Positions 1 through 5,409 are shown, numbered from the stretch's first letter. The stretch: 5,804 nt of DNA from Methanobacterium sp. (GCA_003164415.1 PLTK01000102.1:2920-8723), one strand, 5' to 3'. Notes: a model not told the origin generated them from the letters alone. Numbers and translations: made by a program.

Positions 1-442
1 TGAAGAAGCAGCTAAAAAAGTTGAAATGTTAGTGGATGATGCATTGAATAATGGTGCAGAGCTTTTATTAGGAGGAAAGCGAAGGGATGCATTTTACACT
101 CCAACAATTATTGACTATGTAAAATCTAATATGAAAATTGTTAGTAACGAAACATTTGGCCCCATAGCCCCTATAATAAGGGTTAGCAGTATAGATGAAG
201 CATTTGAAGTTGCAAACAATACCGAATATGGACTCCAAGCAGGGGTTTTTACAGGGAGCATCGAAACTGCACTCAAAGCAGTGAAAGTGATTGAAGCTGG
301 AAGCGTAGTTATCAACAGACAACCAACATTTAGAACCGACAACATGCCATTTGGAGGATTCAAAAATAGTGGAATGGGTAAAGAAGGTATAAAATACGCA
401 GTTGATGACATGACCAAGACGAAATTAATAGTATTTGGCTAA
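1..442 (+). CDS. Aldehyde dehydrogenase, C-terminal part (probable lactaldehyde dehydrogenase, CofA-like)
   Basis: Partial gene, cut at its 5' end by the window. The open frame begins at base 2 and gives 146 residues up to TAA at 440-442, roughly the last third of a usual ~460-475-residue ALDH. Seen: the cofactor-site motif NETFGPI (visible residues 49-55, Glu50 and Phe52) and the C-terminal signature PFGGFKNSGMGKEG (116-129), both diagnostic of the NAD(P)-dependent ALDH superfamily. The catalytic Cys and general-base Glu lie upstream and cannot be checked. In methanogens, relatives with a TFRTDNMPFGG-type segment are annotated as lactaldehyde dehydrogenase (CofA, oxidising lactaldehyde to the lactate used for coenzyme F420) or as non-phosphorylating glyceraldehyde-3-phosphate dehydrogenase. 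The substrate cannot be settled from this fragment. Family call is firm; CofA identity is an inference. The gene converges on the RNase J-like gene, with 11 bases between stops. Confidence 0.9.
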   Translation, partial: EEAAKKVEMLVDDALNNGAELLLGGKRRDAFYTPTIIDYVKSNMKIVSNETFGPIAPIIRVSSIDEAFEVANNTEYGLQAGVFTGSIETALKAVKVIEAGSVVINRQPTFRTDNMPFGGFKNSGMGKEGIKYAVDDMTKTKLIVFG

Positions 443-453
443 GAACCCAGTAC

Positions 454-1947
454 TTACAAATTTTCAGACAATTTTGGATAAACAACCCTTATACCATCTT
501 CTTCAAGTACTTTGAAACGTTCTTTGAAGGTTGTATGTACTGGATAAAGTATTTCTGGTTGTATTTCCCGTATCATATCTAATAACTCGGGTCCAGATGC
601 ATGTCCAGAGACATGCATTTTGTGTACCGGAAGAAGATTAAAATGATCCAACCAGTTCTCAACACGTCTTTCATCAAATTCCATTTCTTCATCAAATGGT
701 TCTGTAACAGATTTAATATAAATTGAATTTACAGGCTTTATATCTATTAACTCTTTGAGCTCAAAAAAATCACAGCGGAATATATATTTATGAGGTTCTT
801 CTTGGATGTCCTTATAGTTGATAGCGTTACCACTTTCAATGAATTCCTTCTCCCAATTTTTATAGTCAGAAGATTTGTGATTCGGATCAATATCTGAGCT
901 ACACAACCATTCTCCATCGTAACAAACAAAGGAATCCTTTCCAATCAGTCCCCATCCTCGCTTAGGAATGTAAACTTCCACATCTTCTAGTTCCGGATAA
1001 TCCCTACCACTAAAAAGTTTAAGCAAGTAGGCCTGTTTCAAATTAACCACCAAAGTTCTGTCTGTATCTCTGGCAACTTTGTAAAATGTTAAAAGACGAT
1101 CAATATCTCTAATTGGAAAGTTTACAATAACAAGCCCTTTAAAATTAGATATGAGATTTTTTGCATTAATCTCAATATCTTCCTCAGTTTCTGTACTTGG
1201 ATTATCTATCCTGGTACCCTCAGAAATCAACACTTTAGGGTTCGATCTTTTTGCTTCTTTAACAAATTTATTGGTTAACGTAGGATTTCTACCATGAAAT
1301 CTTAGATCCCCTGTATAAACAACAGTTTCTCCATTATTTTTCAAAAGAAACGCCGAAGCTCCGGGCAGAGAATGATCAACAGGAGCACTTTTAATTGTGA
1401 AATCTCCTATTTCAAAACTTTTATACGGTTCAACAATATTCAACTCCCTTTCCATCCTAGCATCTTTACCTGAAAGTCTTTTATAACCATCAGCATTCTT
1501 TTTTGCTGTGTAATAAAAGGTTTTTTTGTAATCTAATGTTTCACCGAATGAAACTGCACTTGTATCCTCTAAAACCTTTAAAATAAGCTGTGAATCCTTA
1601 GTCATGTAAAGGGGTATATCATGACGTAGATGATGTATATAAGCGGAATGATCCATATGGGCATGACTTAAAAGTATTCCATTAATAGATGGTTTCTCTG
1701 GTGAATCTAATCCGGAGTGACGGAGATAATCTTCCCTGTAAATTCCTTTTATTTTAGGAAGAAGTCCCATCTCAATAAAATCCATTATACCATTACTTTT
1801 ACGGGGTTGTAGAAACTCTGAAAAATAATCATTTGCCTTATTAAAACTCATACCAAAATCTAAAAAAAATGAAGTGGAATTTGAGCCTACTAATATCTTA
1901 TTTCCACCTATCTCATCGACTCCACCGTAAAAATCTATATTGACCAT
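454..1947 (-). CDS. RNase J-like beta-CASP metallo-beta-lactamase ribonuclease
   Basis: 497 residues, complete. Predicted zinc-dependent cytoplasmic nuclease acting on RNA. All family motifs are visible in order: motif 1 Asp30 (LDFG), motif 2 HAHMDH (His95, His97, Asp99, His100), motif 3 His192 (PVDHSLPG), motif 4 Asp214 (YTGDLRF), beta-CASP motif A Glu243 (SEGTR), motif B His449 (VSGHAS) and motif C His471 (YPVHT). The SGHA and PVH forms of B and C are those of the RNase J/CPSF side of the family and not of DNA-acting Artemis/SNM1. There is no N-terminal KH module, so it is not aCPSF1, and only 26 residues follow motif C, so it lacks the bacterial RNase J C-terminal domain. Spacing is longer than in Bacillus RNase J1 as I recall it (about 30 extra residues between motifs 2 and 3, and again between motif 4 and B). 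The start is chosen because MVNIDFYGGVDEIGGN is the normal first strand and glycine turn. No clear Shine-Dalgarno precedes it. Endo- versus exonuclease activity cannot be read from sequence. Confidence 0.88.
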   Translation of the reverse strand: MVNIDFYGGVDEIGGNKILVGSNSTSFFLDFGMSFNKANDYFSEFLQPRKSNGIMDFIEMGLLPKIKGIYREDYLRHSGLDSPEKPSINGILLSHAHMDHSAYIHHLRHDIPLYMTKDSQLILKVLEDTSAVSFGETLDYKKTFYYTAKKNADGYKRLSGKDARMERELNIVEPYKSFEIGDFTIKSAPVDHSLPGASAFLLKNNGETVVYTGDLRFHGRNPTLTNKFVKEAKRSNPKVLISEGTRIDNPSTETEEDIEINAKNLISNFKGLVIVNFPIRDIDRLLTFYKVARDTDRTLVVNLKQAYLLKLFSGRDYPELEDVEVYIPKRGWGLIGKDSFVCYDGEWLCSSDIDPNHKSSDYKNWEKEFIESGNAINYKDIQEEPHKYIFRCDFFELKELIDIKPVNSIYIKSVTEPFDEEMEFDERRVENWLDHFNLLPVHKMHVSGHASGPELLDMIREIQPEILYPVHTTFKERFKVLEEDGIRVVYPKLSENL

Positions 1948-1983
1948 GTTTCTAATGGGGTTAATCTTACTATAATTTTTTTC

Positions 1984-1991
1984 TATTTAAA
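1984..1991 (-). promoter_or_regulatory. Candidate TATA box of the RNase J-like gene
   Basis: On the minus strand this reads TTTAAATA, centred about 40 bases before the start codon at 1947. A start point 25-27 bases downstream would leave a leader of only about 12-15 bases, which fits the lack of any GGTG-type Shine-Dalgarno there. The surrounding DNA is so AT-rich that TATA-like words are common, and the preceding BRE element is unconvincing. Moderate to low confidence. Confidence 0.35.
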
Positions 1992-2002
1992 GAAAATATT
2001 AT

Positions 2003-2010
2003 AAAAAAAT
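2003..2010 (-). terminator. T-run terminator candidate after the EMAP-domain gene
   Basis: Just past the stop codon of the EMAP-domain gene (TAA at 2014-2012), the minus strand carries a run of seven T (2009-2003) with more T-rich sequence after it. Archaeal RNA polymerase terminates at U-runs without needing a hairpin, so this is a reasonable 3' end for that transcript. With the promoter candidate beside it, it suggests that the two minus-strand genes are not, or not only, co-transcribed. Confidence 0.4.
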
Positions 2011-2011
2011 T

Positions 2012-2725
2012 TTATTTCAGAAAGTTTTCAACCAAGTTACGTGTTTCATTAAGTGAGTCAAGTGGAATTCCATGGGGCATTTCTCCTAACTCTCCTTCAA
2101 CATCTTTAAGTAAACCCTCACTTCCTCGAAGGAACATACCTTCACTTGGGACTCCCATGAAAACTGTAGGAGGTAATATTGCAACAGCTACCCTGTTTCC
2201 TTCTTTAACAGTTAAATTGTTGGTCACGACGGTACTCGCACTTTTTCCAAAGTTTACATTACACACTAAAAGTTTATCTAATTTCTGAATGCTGACAATT
2301 TCACCTGTTTTTATATCTATTCCTATAACCGGATCGTTGATTGGCCCGAGTAAAAGACGTTTATCCACTGTATAAATGGTATTAAGTGCAAATTTCATCT
2401 TGGCAATGGATTCTACAAGTTTCTCTTTTTCTTCTTTATGCACCAGTTTTAAAAACTCTAGATGCCACCTATCTCCACCTAATGATTCAATTATATCATC
2501 GACCCTTTTTTTGAGTTCATCAATCTGTGGAGAAACAGCAAGATCGGATGGTTCCATATATGAAAAATACATCACTTGTATAATGGGCAACATAGCTCTT
2601 GCAGAAAGTAAACATTTTTGTTTGTTCCATATACCTTTCAGATTTGCACCTTGTGCTGTTCTTATGAATAAATCTACTGATTTCTCTAAAACACGTAATC
2701 TATAATCTTTACTTGTATCCCACAT
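2012..2725 (-). CDS. Predicted RNA-binding protein with C-terminal EMAP/tRNA-binding OB domain (COG2517-like)
   Basis: 237 residues, complete, no signal peptide or membrane segment, so cytoplasmic. The N-terminal part (about 1-118) looks mostly alpha-helical and charged and is not a domain I can name. The C-terminal part (about 120-225) has the look of an EMAP-II/MetRS-beta type OB fold: a strand pair around IVSIQKLDKLLVCNVNFG (143-160), then VVTNNLTVKEGNRVAVAILPP (166-186) and VPSEGMFLRGSEG (192-204), where free-standing tRNA-binding domains carry a G-x-x-SEGM-type turn. This architecture matches archaeal proteins described as predicted RNA-binding proteins with a C-terminal EMAP domain. Such domains bind tRNA-like structures, but the target here is unknown. 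The start ATG is well supported by GGTGA four bases upstream. It sits head to tail with the RNase J-like gene (64-base gap), so a shared role in RNA metabolism is possible but unproven. Confidence 0.8.
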   Translation of the reverse strand: MWDTSKDYRLRVLEKSVDLFIRTAQGANLKGIWNKQKCLLSARAMLPIIQVMYFSYMEPSDLAVSPQIDELKKRVDDIIESLGGDRWHLEFLKLVHKEEKEKLVESIAKMKFALNTIYTVDKRLLLGPINDPVIGIDIKTGEIVSIQKLDKLLVCNVNFGKSASTVVTNNLTVKEGNRVAVAILPPTVFMGVPSEGMFLRGSEGLLKDVEGELGEMPHGIPLDSLNETRNLVENFLK

Positions 2726-2729
2726 TTTC

Positions 2730-2734
2730 TCACC
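2730..2734 (-). promoter_or_regulatory. Ribosome binding site of the EMAP-domain gene
   Basis: On the minus strand this reads GGTGA, a match to the archaeal 16S 3' end, with four bases (GAAA) before ATG at 2725. It fixes the start of the 237-aa protein. Confidence 0.7.
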
Positions 2735-2763
2735 ATTATTTATTAAAAATATTGTATGAAATT

Positions 2764-2773
2764 AAAATATATT
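2764..2773 (-). promoter_or_regulatory. Candidate TATA box of the EMAP-domain gene
   Basis: The minus strand reads AATATATTTT here, centred about 44 bases before the start codon. Transcription starting near 2743 would give a leader of under 20 bases that still holds the GGTGA site. Spacing is good, but the region is AT-rich and other TATA-like words exist (for example around 2745-2754). Confidence 0.35.
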
Positions 2774-2833
2774 GGACAATTTAGCATCTTTAAAATTTTA
2801 TTTACAGCAAGGAGTAACTTATTCTATTATTGA

Positions 2834-2854
2834 AATCTTTGAATGTCAAAGATT
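2834..2854. repeat. Perfect 9-bp inverted repeat with 3-base centre
   Basis: AATCTTTGA and TCAAAGATT flank the trinucleotide ATG. This is the longest perfect-arm, short-centre dyad in the window. As DNA it could be an operator for a dimeric regulator; as RNA it would make a tight 9-bp hairpin. It lies about 110 bases upstream of the EMAP-domain gene start and about 60-70 bases upstream of that gene's TATA candidate. Function is not known. Confidence 0.6.
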
Positions 2855-3049
2855 ATCTAATTTAATTCACAATTTTATGCTCTGATCTGAGGTAGAATAA
2901 TATAATCTATTTTTTTGAAAATGATTATGTTTAATATAATTAGATAAATTTAAGGATAAATAAACGTAAAACAACCATATCAGATTAATATAAATTATTA
3001 TATCCAACTGATATTTTTAATTTAGTTTTATAAAAACTTATACATTGTG

Positions 3050-3061
3050 ATTTGTACAAAT
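3050..3061. repeat. Perfect 12-bp palindrome ATTTGTACAAAT, half repeated at 3158-3166
   Basis: The 12-mer is its own reverse complement. Its first nine bases, ATTTGTACA, recur in the same orientation at 3158-3166, 108 bases further on. A palindrome plus a second copy of its half is what a repeated protein-binding site would look like, but in such AT-rich DNA chance is a real alternative. Confidence 0.45.
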
Positions 3062-3100
3062 TGGGATAAATGTGGAGTACACCAACAAAATAGTTATCAA

Positions 3101-3113
3101 ATCCTAATAGGAT
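3101..3113. repeat. 13-bp dyad ATCCTA-A-TAGGAT
   Basis: Perfect six-base arms around a single central A. A one-base centre cannot form an RNA hairpin without opening the inner pairs, so if functional it is more likely a double-stranded DNA binding site. It sits in the middle of the intergenic patch with the highest G+C. Confidence 0.45.
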
Positions 3114-3262
3114 CCATATTAATTATTATTGAAGAAATTTGTTGAAAATTTAATATAATTTGTACAGAATTAGTAATTTAATCAATCTAACTTACAATTA
3201 TGAAATTTTTTTTGTATTTTAATAGTGAAAATTTGATTATTGACTGATTAGTCGTAAGGTTT

Positions 3263-3271
3263 AAGTATATA
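3263..3271 (+). promoter_or_regulatory. Distal TATA candidate for the PRC-barrel/aspartate dehydrogenase operon
   Basis: AAGTATATA, preceded by the short dyad GACT-GATT-AGTC (3242-3253). Starting about 25 bases downstream it would give a leader of roughly 85-90 bases containing the 3328-3358 inverted repeat. It competes with the proximal candidate at 3321-3328; the sequence alone does not decide. Confidence 0.3.
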
Positions 3272-3314
3272 GAAGGATTTAAATTTAGATTAGATTGTAA
3301 ATTTTATTGATAGA

Positions 3315-3328
3315 TTAGAAAGTATAAA
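3315..3328 (+). promoter_or_regulatory. Proximal BRE/TATA candidate for the PRC-barrel/aspartate dehydrogenase operon
   Basis: Purine-rich TTAGAAAG followed by TATAAA (3323-3328) resembles an archaeal BRE-TATA pair. The predicted start point, near 3350, leaves about 30 bases of leader including the GGTGGT ribosome binding site. I favour this over the distal candidate because of the A-rich BRE-like stretch and normal leader length. The inverted repeat 3328-3358 would then cover the interval from the TATA box to the start point. Confidence 0.4.
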
Positions 3329-3358
3329 TGGCAATCTTAATTAAGAAGAACTTGCCAT
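3328..3358 (+). repeat. Compound inverted repeat at the PRC-barrel operon promoter or leader
   Basis: Outer arms ATGGCAA (3328-3334) and TTGCCAT (3352-3358) are perfect complements. Directly inside the left arm is a perfect 12-bp palindrome, TCTTAATTAAGA (3335-3346), followed by five unpaired bases AGAAC. As DNA this is a nested dyad at a promoter, typical of an operator. As RNA it would fold into a hairpin with a five-base bulge ending 11 bases before the ribosome binding site. The position makes a regulatory role plausible; which form acts depends on where transcription starts. Confidence 0.5.
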
Positions 3359-3368
3359 ATTAAAGGAT

Positions 3369-3375
3369 AGGTGGT
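3369..3375 (+). promoter_or_regulatory. Ribosome binding site that decides the PRC-barrel start
   Basis: AGGTGGT lies four bases before ATG at 3380. The frame also contains a GTG at 3371, but that codon lies inside this Shine-Dalgarno sequence, so the true start is the ATG, three codons later. Confidence 0.75.
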
Positions 3376-3379
3376 AGTA

Positions 3380-3703
3380 ATGGTAGATTTATCAAGCCTG
3401 TACAATTTAGATGTGTACACAACACGCGGAAAGTACGTTGGAAGAATTCATGATGTTGTATTGAATATTAAAAAGGGTAGAGTGTCCCTATTAAAGACAA
3501 CAGCCATGAAACCAGATAAAAAAAGTGTTGGATTAAAAGATGTAATTAAAACCAGCATAAGAATAGTTCCAGAGGGAGATGAAATTCGTCCACTTAAAGA
3601 GGAAGGAAGTATTGAAATACCTTATGAACGTGTTCAAGCTGTTGGAGATATTTTATTGATTAGTCCAGAGATAGTTCAAACACCTGTTAACCCAGAGATG
3701 TAG
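3380..3703 (+). CDS. Small PRC-barrel domain protein
   Basis: 107 residues from ATG 3380; an in-frame GTG at 3371 is rejected because it is part of the ribosome binding site. Seen: the PRC-barrel pattern across most of the chain, with SSLYNLDVYTTRGKYVGRI near the N terminus, then DVVLNIKKGRVSLL, and the closing strand pair IPYERVQAVGDILLI near residues 80-95. A short proline-containing tail follows. No membrane segment or signal peptide, so cytoplasmic. PRC-barrel proteins are small beta-barrel adaptors found in RNA processing (RimM), photosynthetic reaction centres and, in Euryarchaeota, cell-division adaptors (CdpB proteins that link to SepF/FtsZ). Single-domain archaeal copies like this one are mostly uncharacterised, so a division role is only a hypothesis. 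The stop is 10 bases before aspartate dehydrogenase, so the two are probably co-transcribed. Confidence 0.85.
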   Translation: MVDLSSLYNLDVYTTRGKYVGRIHDVVLNIKKGRVSLLKTTAMKPDKKSVGLKDVIKTSIRIVPEGDEIRPLKEEGSIEIPYERVQAVGDILLISPEIVQTPVNPEM

Positions 3704-3713
3704 GAAGTACACT

Positions 3714-4478
3714 ATGAATGTTGGGATTCTTGGATGCGGCGCCATAGCTAATATAATAACTAATTTTGCAGTTGAAGGTAAGCTTGGTGTTGATCTAAAA
3801 TTTTTTTATGATAGGGATATGGAAAGGGCAGAAAACTTGGCTTCACAAGTTGATGGCACCGTAGTTTTAAACATAGAAAATATGCTGGACAAAGTAGATC
3901 TTGTTATAGAGGCAGCTTCCCCGCAGGCAGTTTCAGAAACTGTACCTCAAGTATTAAAACATGGTGTAGATATTATTATAATGAGCATTGGAGCTTTAAT
4001 GGATTTTAAACTCCGGGAAGAATTAAAAACCCTAGCTTCTAAGAACAATGCAAAAATATATGCCCCATCAGGTGCAATTGTCGGGATTGATGGTATTAAA
4101 GCCGCTTCAATTGGTAAAATTGAAAGTGCTACCCTAGTAACTCGTAAACCTCCACGTTCTTTGGGTGTGTCCGCTGATGAAGAGACAATACTCTACGAAG
4201 GAAAAGCTGGAGATGCTGTTTTGAAGTTTCCTATGAATATCAATGTAGCAGCAGCAATTAGTCTTGCGTGTGGAAGGGAAATTGATGTTAAAATAATAGC
4301 AGATCCGGCTGTTGACAGAAACATGCACGAAGTTCATATAGTTGGGGATTTTGGTGAGATTACAACTATCACCCAGAACATTAGATGTTCTATAAATCCT
4401 AAAACAAGTGTTATGGCTGCTTATTCTGCCATTAAACTATTGAATGGATTGAATGAAACCTTAAGAATAGGAACATAA
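3714..4478 (+). CDS. nadX: L-aspartate dehydrogenase
   Basis: 254 residues, complete. Catalyses NAD(P)-dependent oxidation of L-aspartate to iminoaspartate, which quinolinate synthase NadA condenses with dihydroxyacetone phosphate in de novo NAD synthesis; it replaces L-aspartate oxidase NadB in many archaea. Seen: N-terminal Rossmann motif GILGCGAIA (Gly4, Gly7, Gly9), acidic Asp33 at the end of the second strand, SIGALMD (91-97), APSGAIVGIDG (117-127), KFPMNINVAAAISLA (171-185) and the family signature DPAVDRNMHEVHIVGDFG (197-214). His205 in the NMHE segment lines up with the catalytic histidine of the Thermotoga and Archaeoglobus enzymes, judged by distance to the C terminus. Length is normal. 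It follows the PRC-barrel gene by 10 bases, with a modest GGAAGT ribosome site overlapping that gene's TAG stop. No nadA or nadC is in the window. Confidence 0.92.
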   Translation: MNVGILGCGAIANIITNFAVEGKLGVDLKFFYDRDMERAENLASQVDGTVVLNIENMLDKVDLVIEAASPQAVSETVPQVLKHGVDIIIMSIGALMDFKLREELKTLASKNNAKIYAPSGAIVGIDGIKAASIGKIESATLVTRKPPRSLGVSADEETILYEGKAGDAVLKFPMNINVAAAISLACGREIDVKIIADPAVDRNMHEVHIVGDFGEITTITQNIRCSINPKTSVMAAYSAIKLLNGLNETLRIGT

Positions 4479-4612
4479 ATAGAGACCATTGTCTTTAGAA
4501 AATATAAATATAAGTCTCACCCTCTAATTTTAATTTACTCTGATTTATTTAGTTCTAAATACTATAATTTATTGTAACAGCATAACAAAATTGATTTTAA
4601 AATGGTTTTATT
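4479..4612 (+). other. Intergenic spacer with weak terminator and promoter signals
   Basis: It begins with a short dyad AGAC-CATT-GTCT (4483-4494) and then T-rich stretches around 4525-4553 that could end the aspartate dehydrogenase transcript in the archaeal manner. CTATAATTTA at about 4562-4571 is a TATA candidate about 45 bases before the Thg1 start. None of these signals is strong. A real break between the two genes is likely from the 134-base gap. Confidence 0.35.
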
Positions 4613-5359
4613 ATGAAAGACTGTGAGATATTCTCCAATTTAAAGGTACCATGCGGTTCTAAAATTATTATAAGAGCAGATGGTAGAAATTTTTCAGGTC
4701 TATCCAACATGCTTGAACTTGAAAGACCCTATGACAAATTTTTTGCGCATTTGATGATTGATGTGTGTTCTGATTTTTTTGTTGAATTCAGTCCCAAGTT
4801 AATTTTCACATTTTCTGATGAAATTAATGTACTACTGTCCGAAATACCATTTAATGGACGTGTAGAGAAATTAAATTCGGTATTTGCAAGTTTCATTTCT
4901 GGTTCATTCACTAAAAATATAAGCAAATATTTAAATCATTTTAATAAAGCTGAGCCTTCCAATTTAAAACCTATTTCATTCGATTCTAGAGTTATACCAT
5001 TATCAGACCAGGGAGTTATAGAATACTTCAAAAATAGACAGAACGAAGCATGGCGAAATTGTTTGAATGGATACAGTTACTGGAAACTCAGGGAAGAACA
5101 CGGTAAATCTCGAGCTGTAGAAATTTTAAATAAAAAGAAAAGTAGCGAACTGCATGAAATTCTATTTGAAAGAGGGTTGAATATGTCAGAATTACCTCAA
5201 TGGCAGAGGAGAGGTATTGGATTATATAAAAAAGATATCTCAATAAACGGTTACAACCCAATAAACAAAGAAAATGTGATATCAAACAGGTCAAAAATTT
5301 ATAATGATTGGAAATTGCCCTTATTTGATAATGAATTTTTTAACAAAATACTCAATTAA
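4613..5359 (+). CDS. thg1: Archaeal tRNA-His guanylyltransferase (Thg1 / Thg1-like protein)
   Basis: 248 residues, complete. Thg1 enzymes add nucleotides in the 3'-5' direction to tRNA 5' ends using a polymerase-like palm domain. Seen: IIIRADGRNFSGL (18-30), whose Asp23 is the first metal ligand; FTFSDEINVLL (65-75), with Asp69-Glu70 as the second carboxylate pair; RVEKLNSVFASFISGSF (83-99); FDSRVIPL (123-130); and NRQNEAWRNCLNGYSYWKL (141-159), aligning with the eukaryotic block that ends HINNLYNTVFW. In that block the eukaryotic His is Trp147 here and only part of the motif is kept, as is usual for archaeal Thg1-like proteins. These are known for template-dependent addition and tRNA 5' repair rather than obligatory non-templated G-1 addition. 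No in-frame TAG interrupts it, unlike the pyrrolysine-containing Methanosarcina gene. The ribosome binding site is poor. The JAMM gene follows after 50 bases. Confidence 0.92.
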   Translation: MKDCEIFSNLKVPCGSKIIIRADGRNFSGLSNMLELERPYDKFFAHLMIDVCSDFFVEFSPKLIFTFSDEINVLLSEIPFNGRVEKLNSVFASFISGSFTKNISKYLNHFNKAEPSNLKPISFDSRVIPLSDQGVIEYFKNRQNEAWRNCLNGYSYWKLREEHGKSRAVEILNKKKSSELHEILFERGLNMSELPQWQRRGIGLYKKDISINGYNPINKENVISNRSKIYNDWKLPLFDNEFFNKILN

Positions 5360-5395
5360 ATGGAGATTAATATTATACTTATAATTAAAAAAATT

Positions 5396-5401
5396 GAAGG
5401 A
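5396..5401 (+). promoter_or_regulatory. Ribosome binding site of the JAMM protease gene
   Basis: GAAGGA, eight bases before ATG at 5410. Together with the 50-base gap after Thg1 it allows translation from a shared transcript. TATA-like words at 5370-5387 would also permit a separate promoter with a very short leader. Confidence 0.45.
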
Positions 5402-5409
5402 CCCCTAAC

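Larger units (their letters stand above)
2726..3379. other. Divergent AT-rich intergenic region, 654 bases, no gene supported
   Basis: This separates the minus-strand EMAP/RNase pair from the plus-strand PRC-barrel operon. I looked on both strands for short reading frames with a ribosome binding site and found only frames of about 7-14 codons without one, so I call no gene. What it does hold is the promoters of both flanking units, at least four inverted repeats listed separately (2834-2854, 3050-3061, 3101-3113, 3328-3358), a T8 run at 3206-3213, and a patch of gene-like composition at about 3062-3115 (roughly a third G+C against roughly a fifth around it). For an archaeon with compact spacing elsewhere in the window (10-134 bases), 654 bases is long. 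It could harbour a small RNA, a regulatory array, or a decayed gene. Confidence 0.8.

Noticed and set aside
115..417. 100-codon minus-strand open frame opposite the ALDH
   Set aside because: It lies antisense to the strongly conserved ALDH C-terminal motifs, and the predicted peptide resembles no family.
2376..2705. 109-codon plus-strand open frame opposite the EMAP-domain gene
   Set aside because: It is antisense to a gene with a clear family signature and its own ribosome binding site. The translation is Ser/Phe-rich with no recognisable domain, as expected of a shadow frame.
2977..3014. Inverted repeat ATATCAG / CTGATAT with a 24-base loop
   Set aside because: Seven-base arms that far apart are expected by chance in a region of this size and AT content, and the loop adds no convincing pairing.
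3070..3093. Seven-codon ATG-to-TAG frame in the higher-G+C intergenic patch
   Set aside because: No ribosome binding site, too short, and nothing downstream that it could regulate as a leader peptide.
3371..3379. GTG as start of the PRC-barrel protein
   Set aside because: The GTG is inside the AGGTGGT ribosome binding site of the ATG at 3380, so it cannot serve as the start with that site.
2726..3379. Replication origin, CRISPR array or insertion sequence in the long intergenic region
   Set aside because: There is no cdc6/orc1 neighbour or repeated ORB-like element, no regularly spaced repeats, and no transposase remnant or terminal repeats with target duplications.
3701..3703. TAG stop of the PRC-barrel gene as possible pyrrolysine codon
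   Set aside because: Read-through would add only about 17 codons overlapping the aspartate dehydrogenase start, and the PRC barrel is already complete. Pyrrolysine is not expected in Methanobacteriales.
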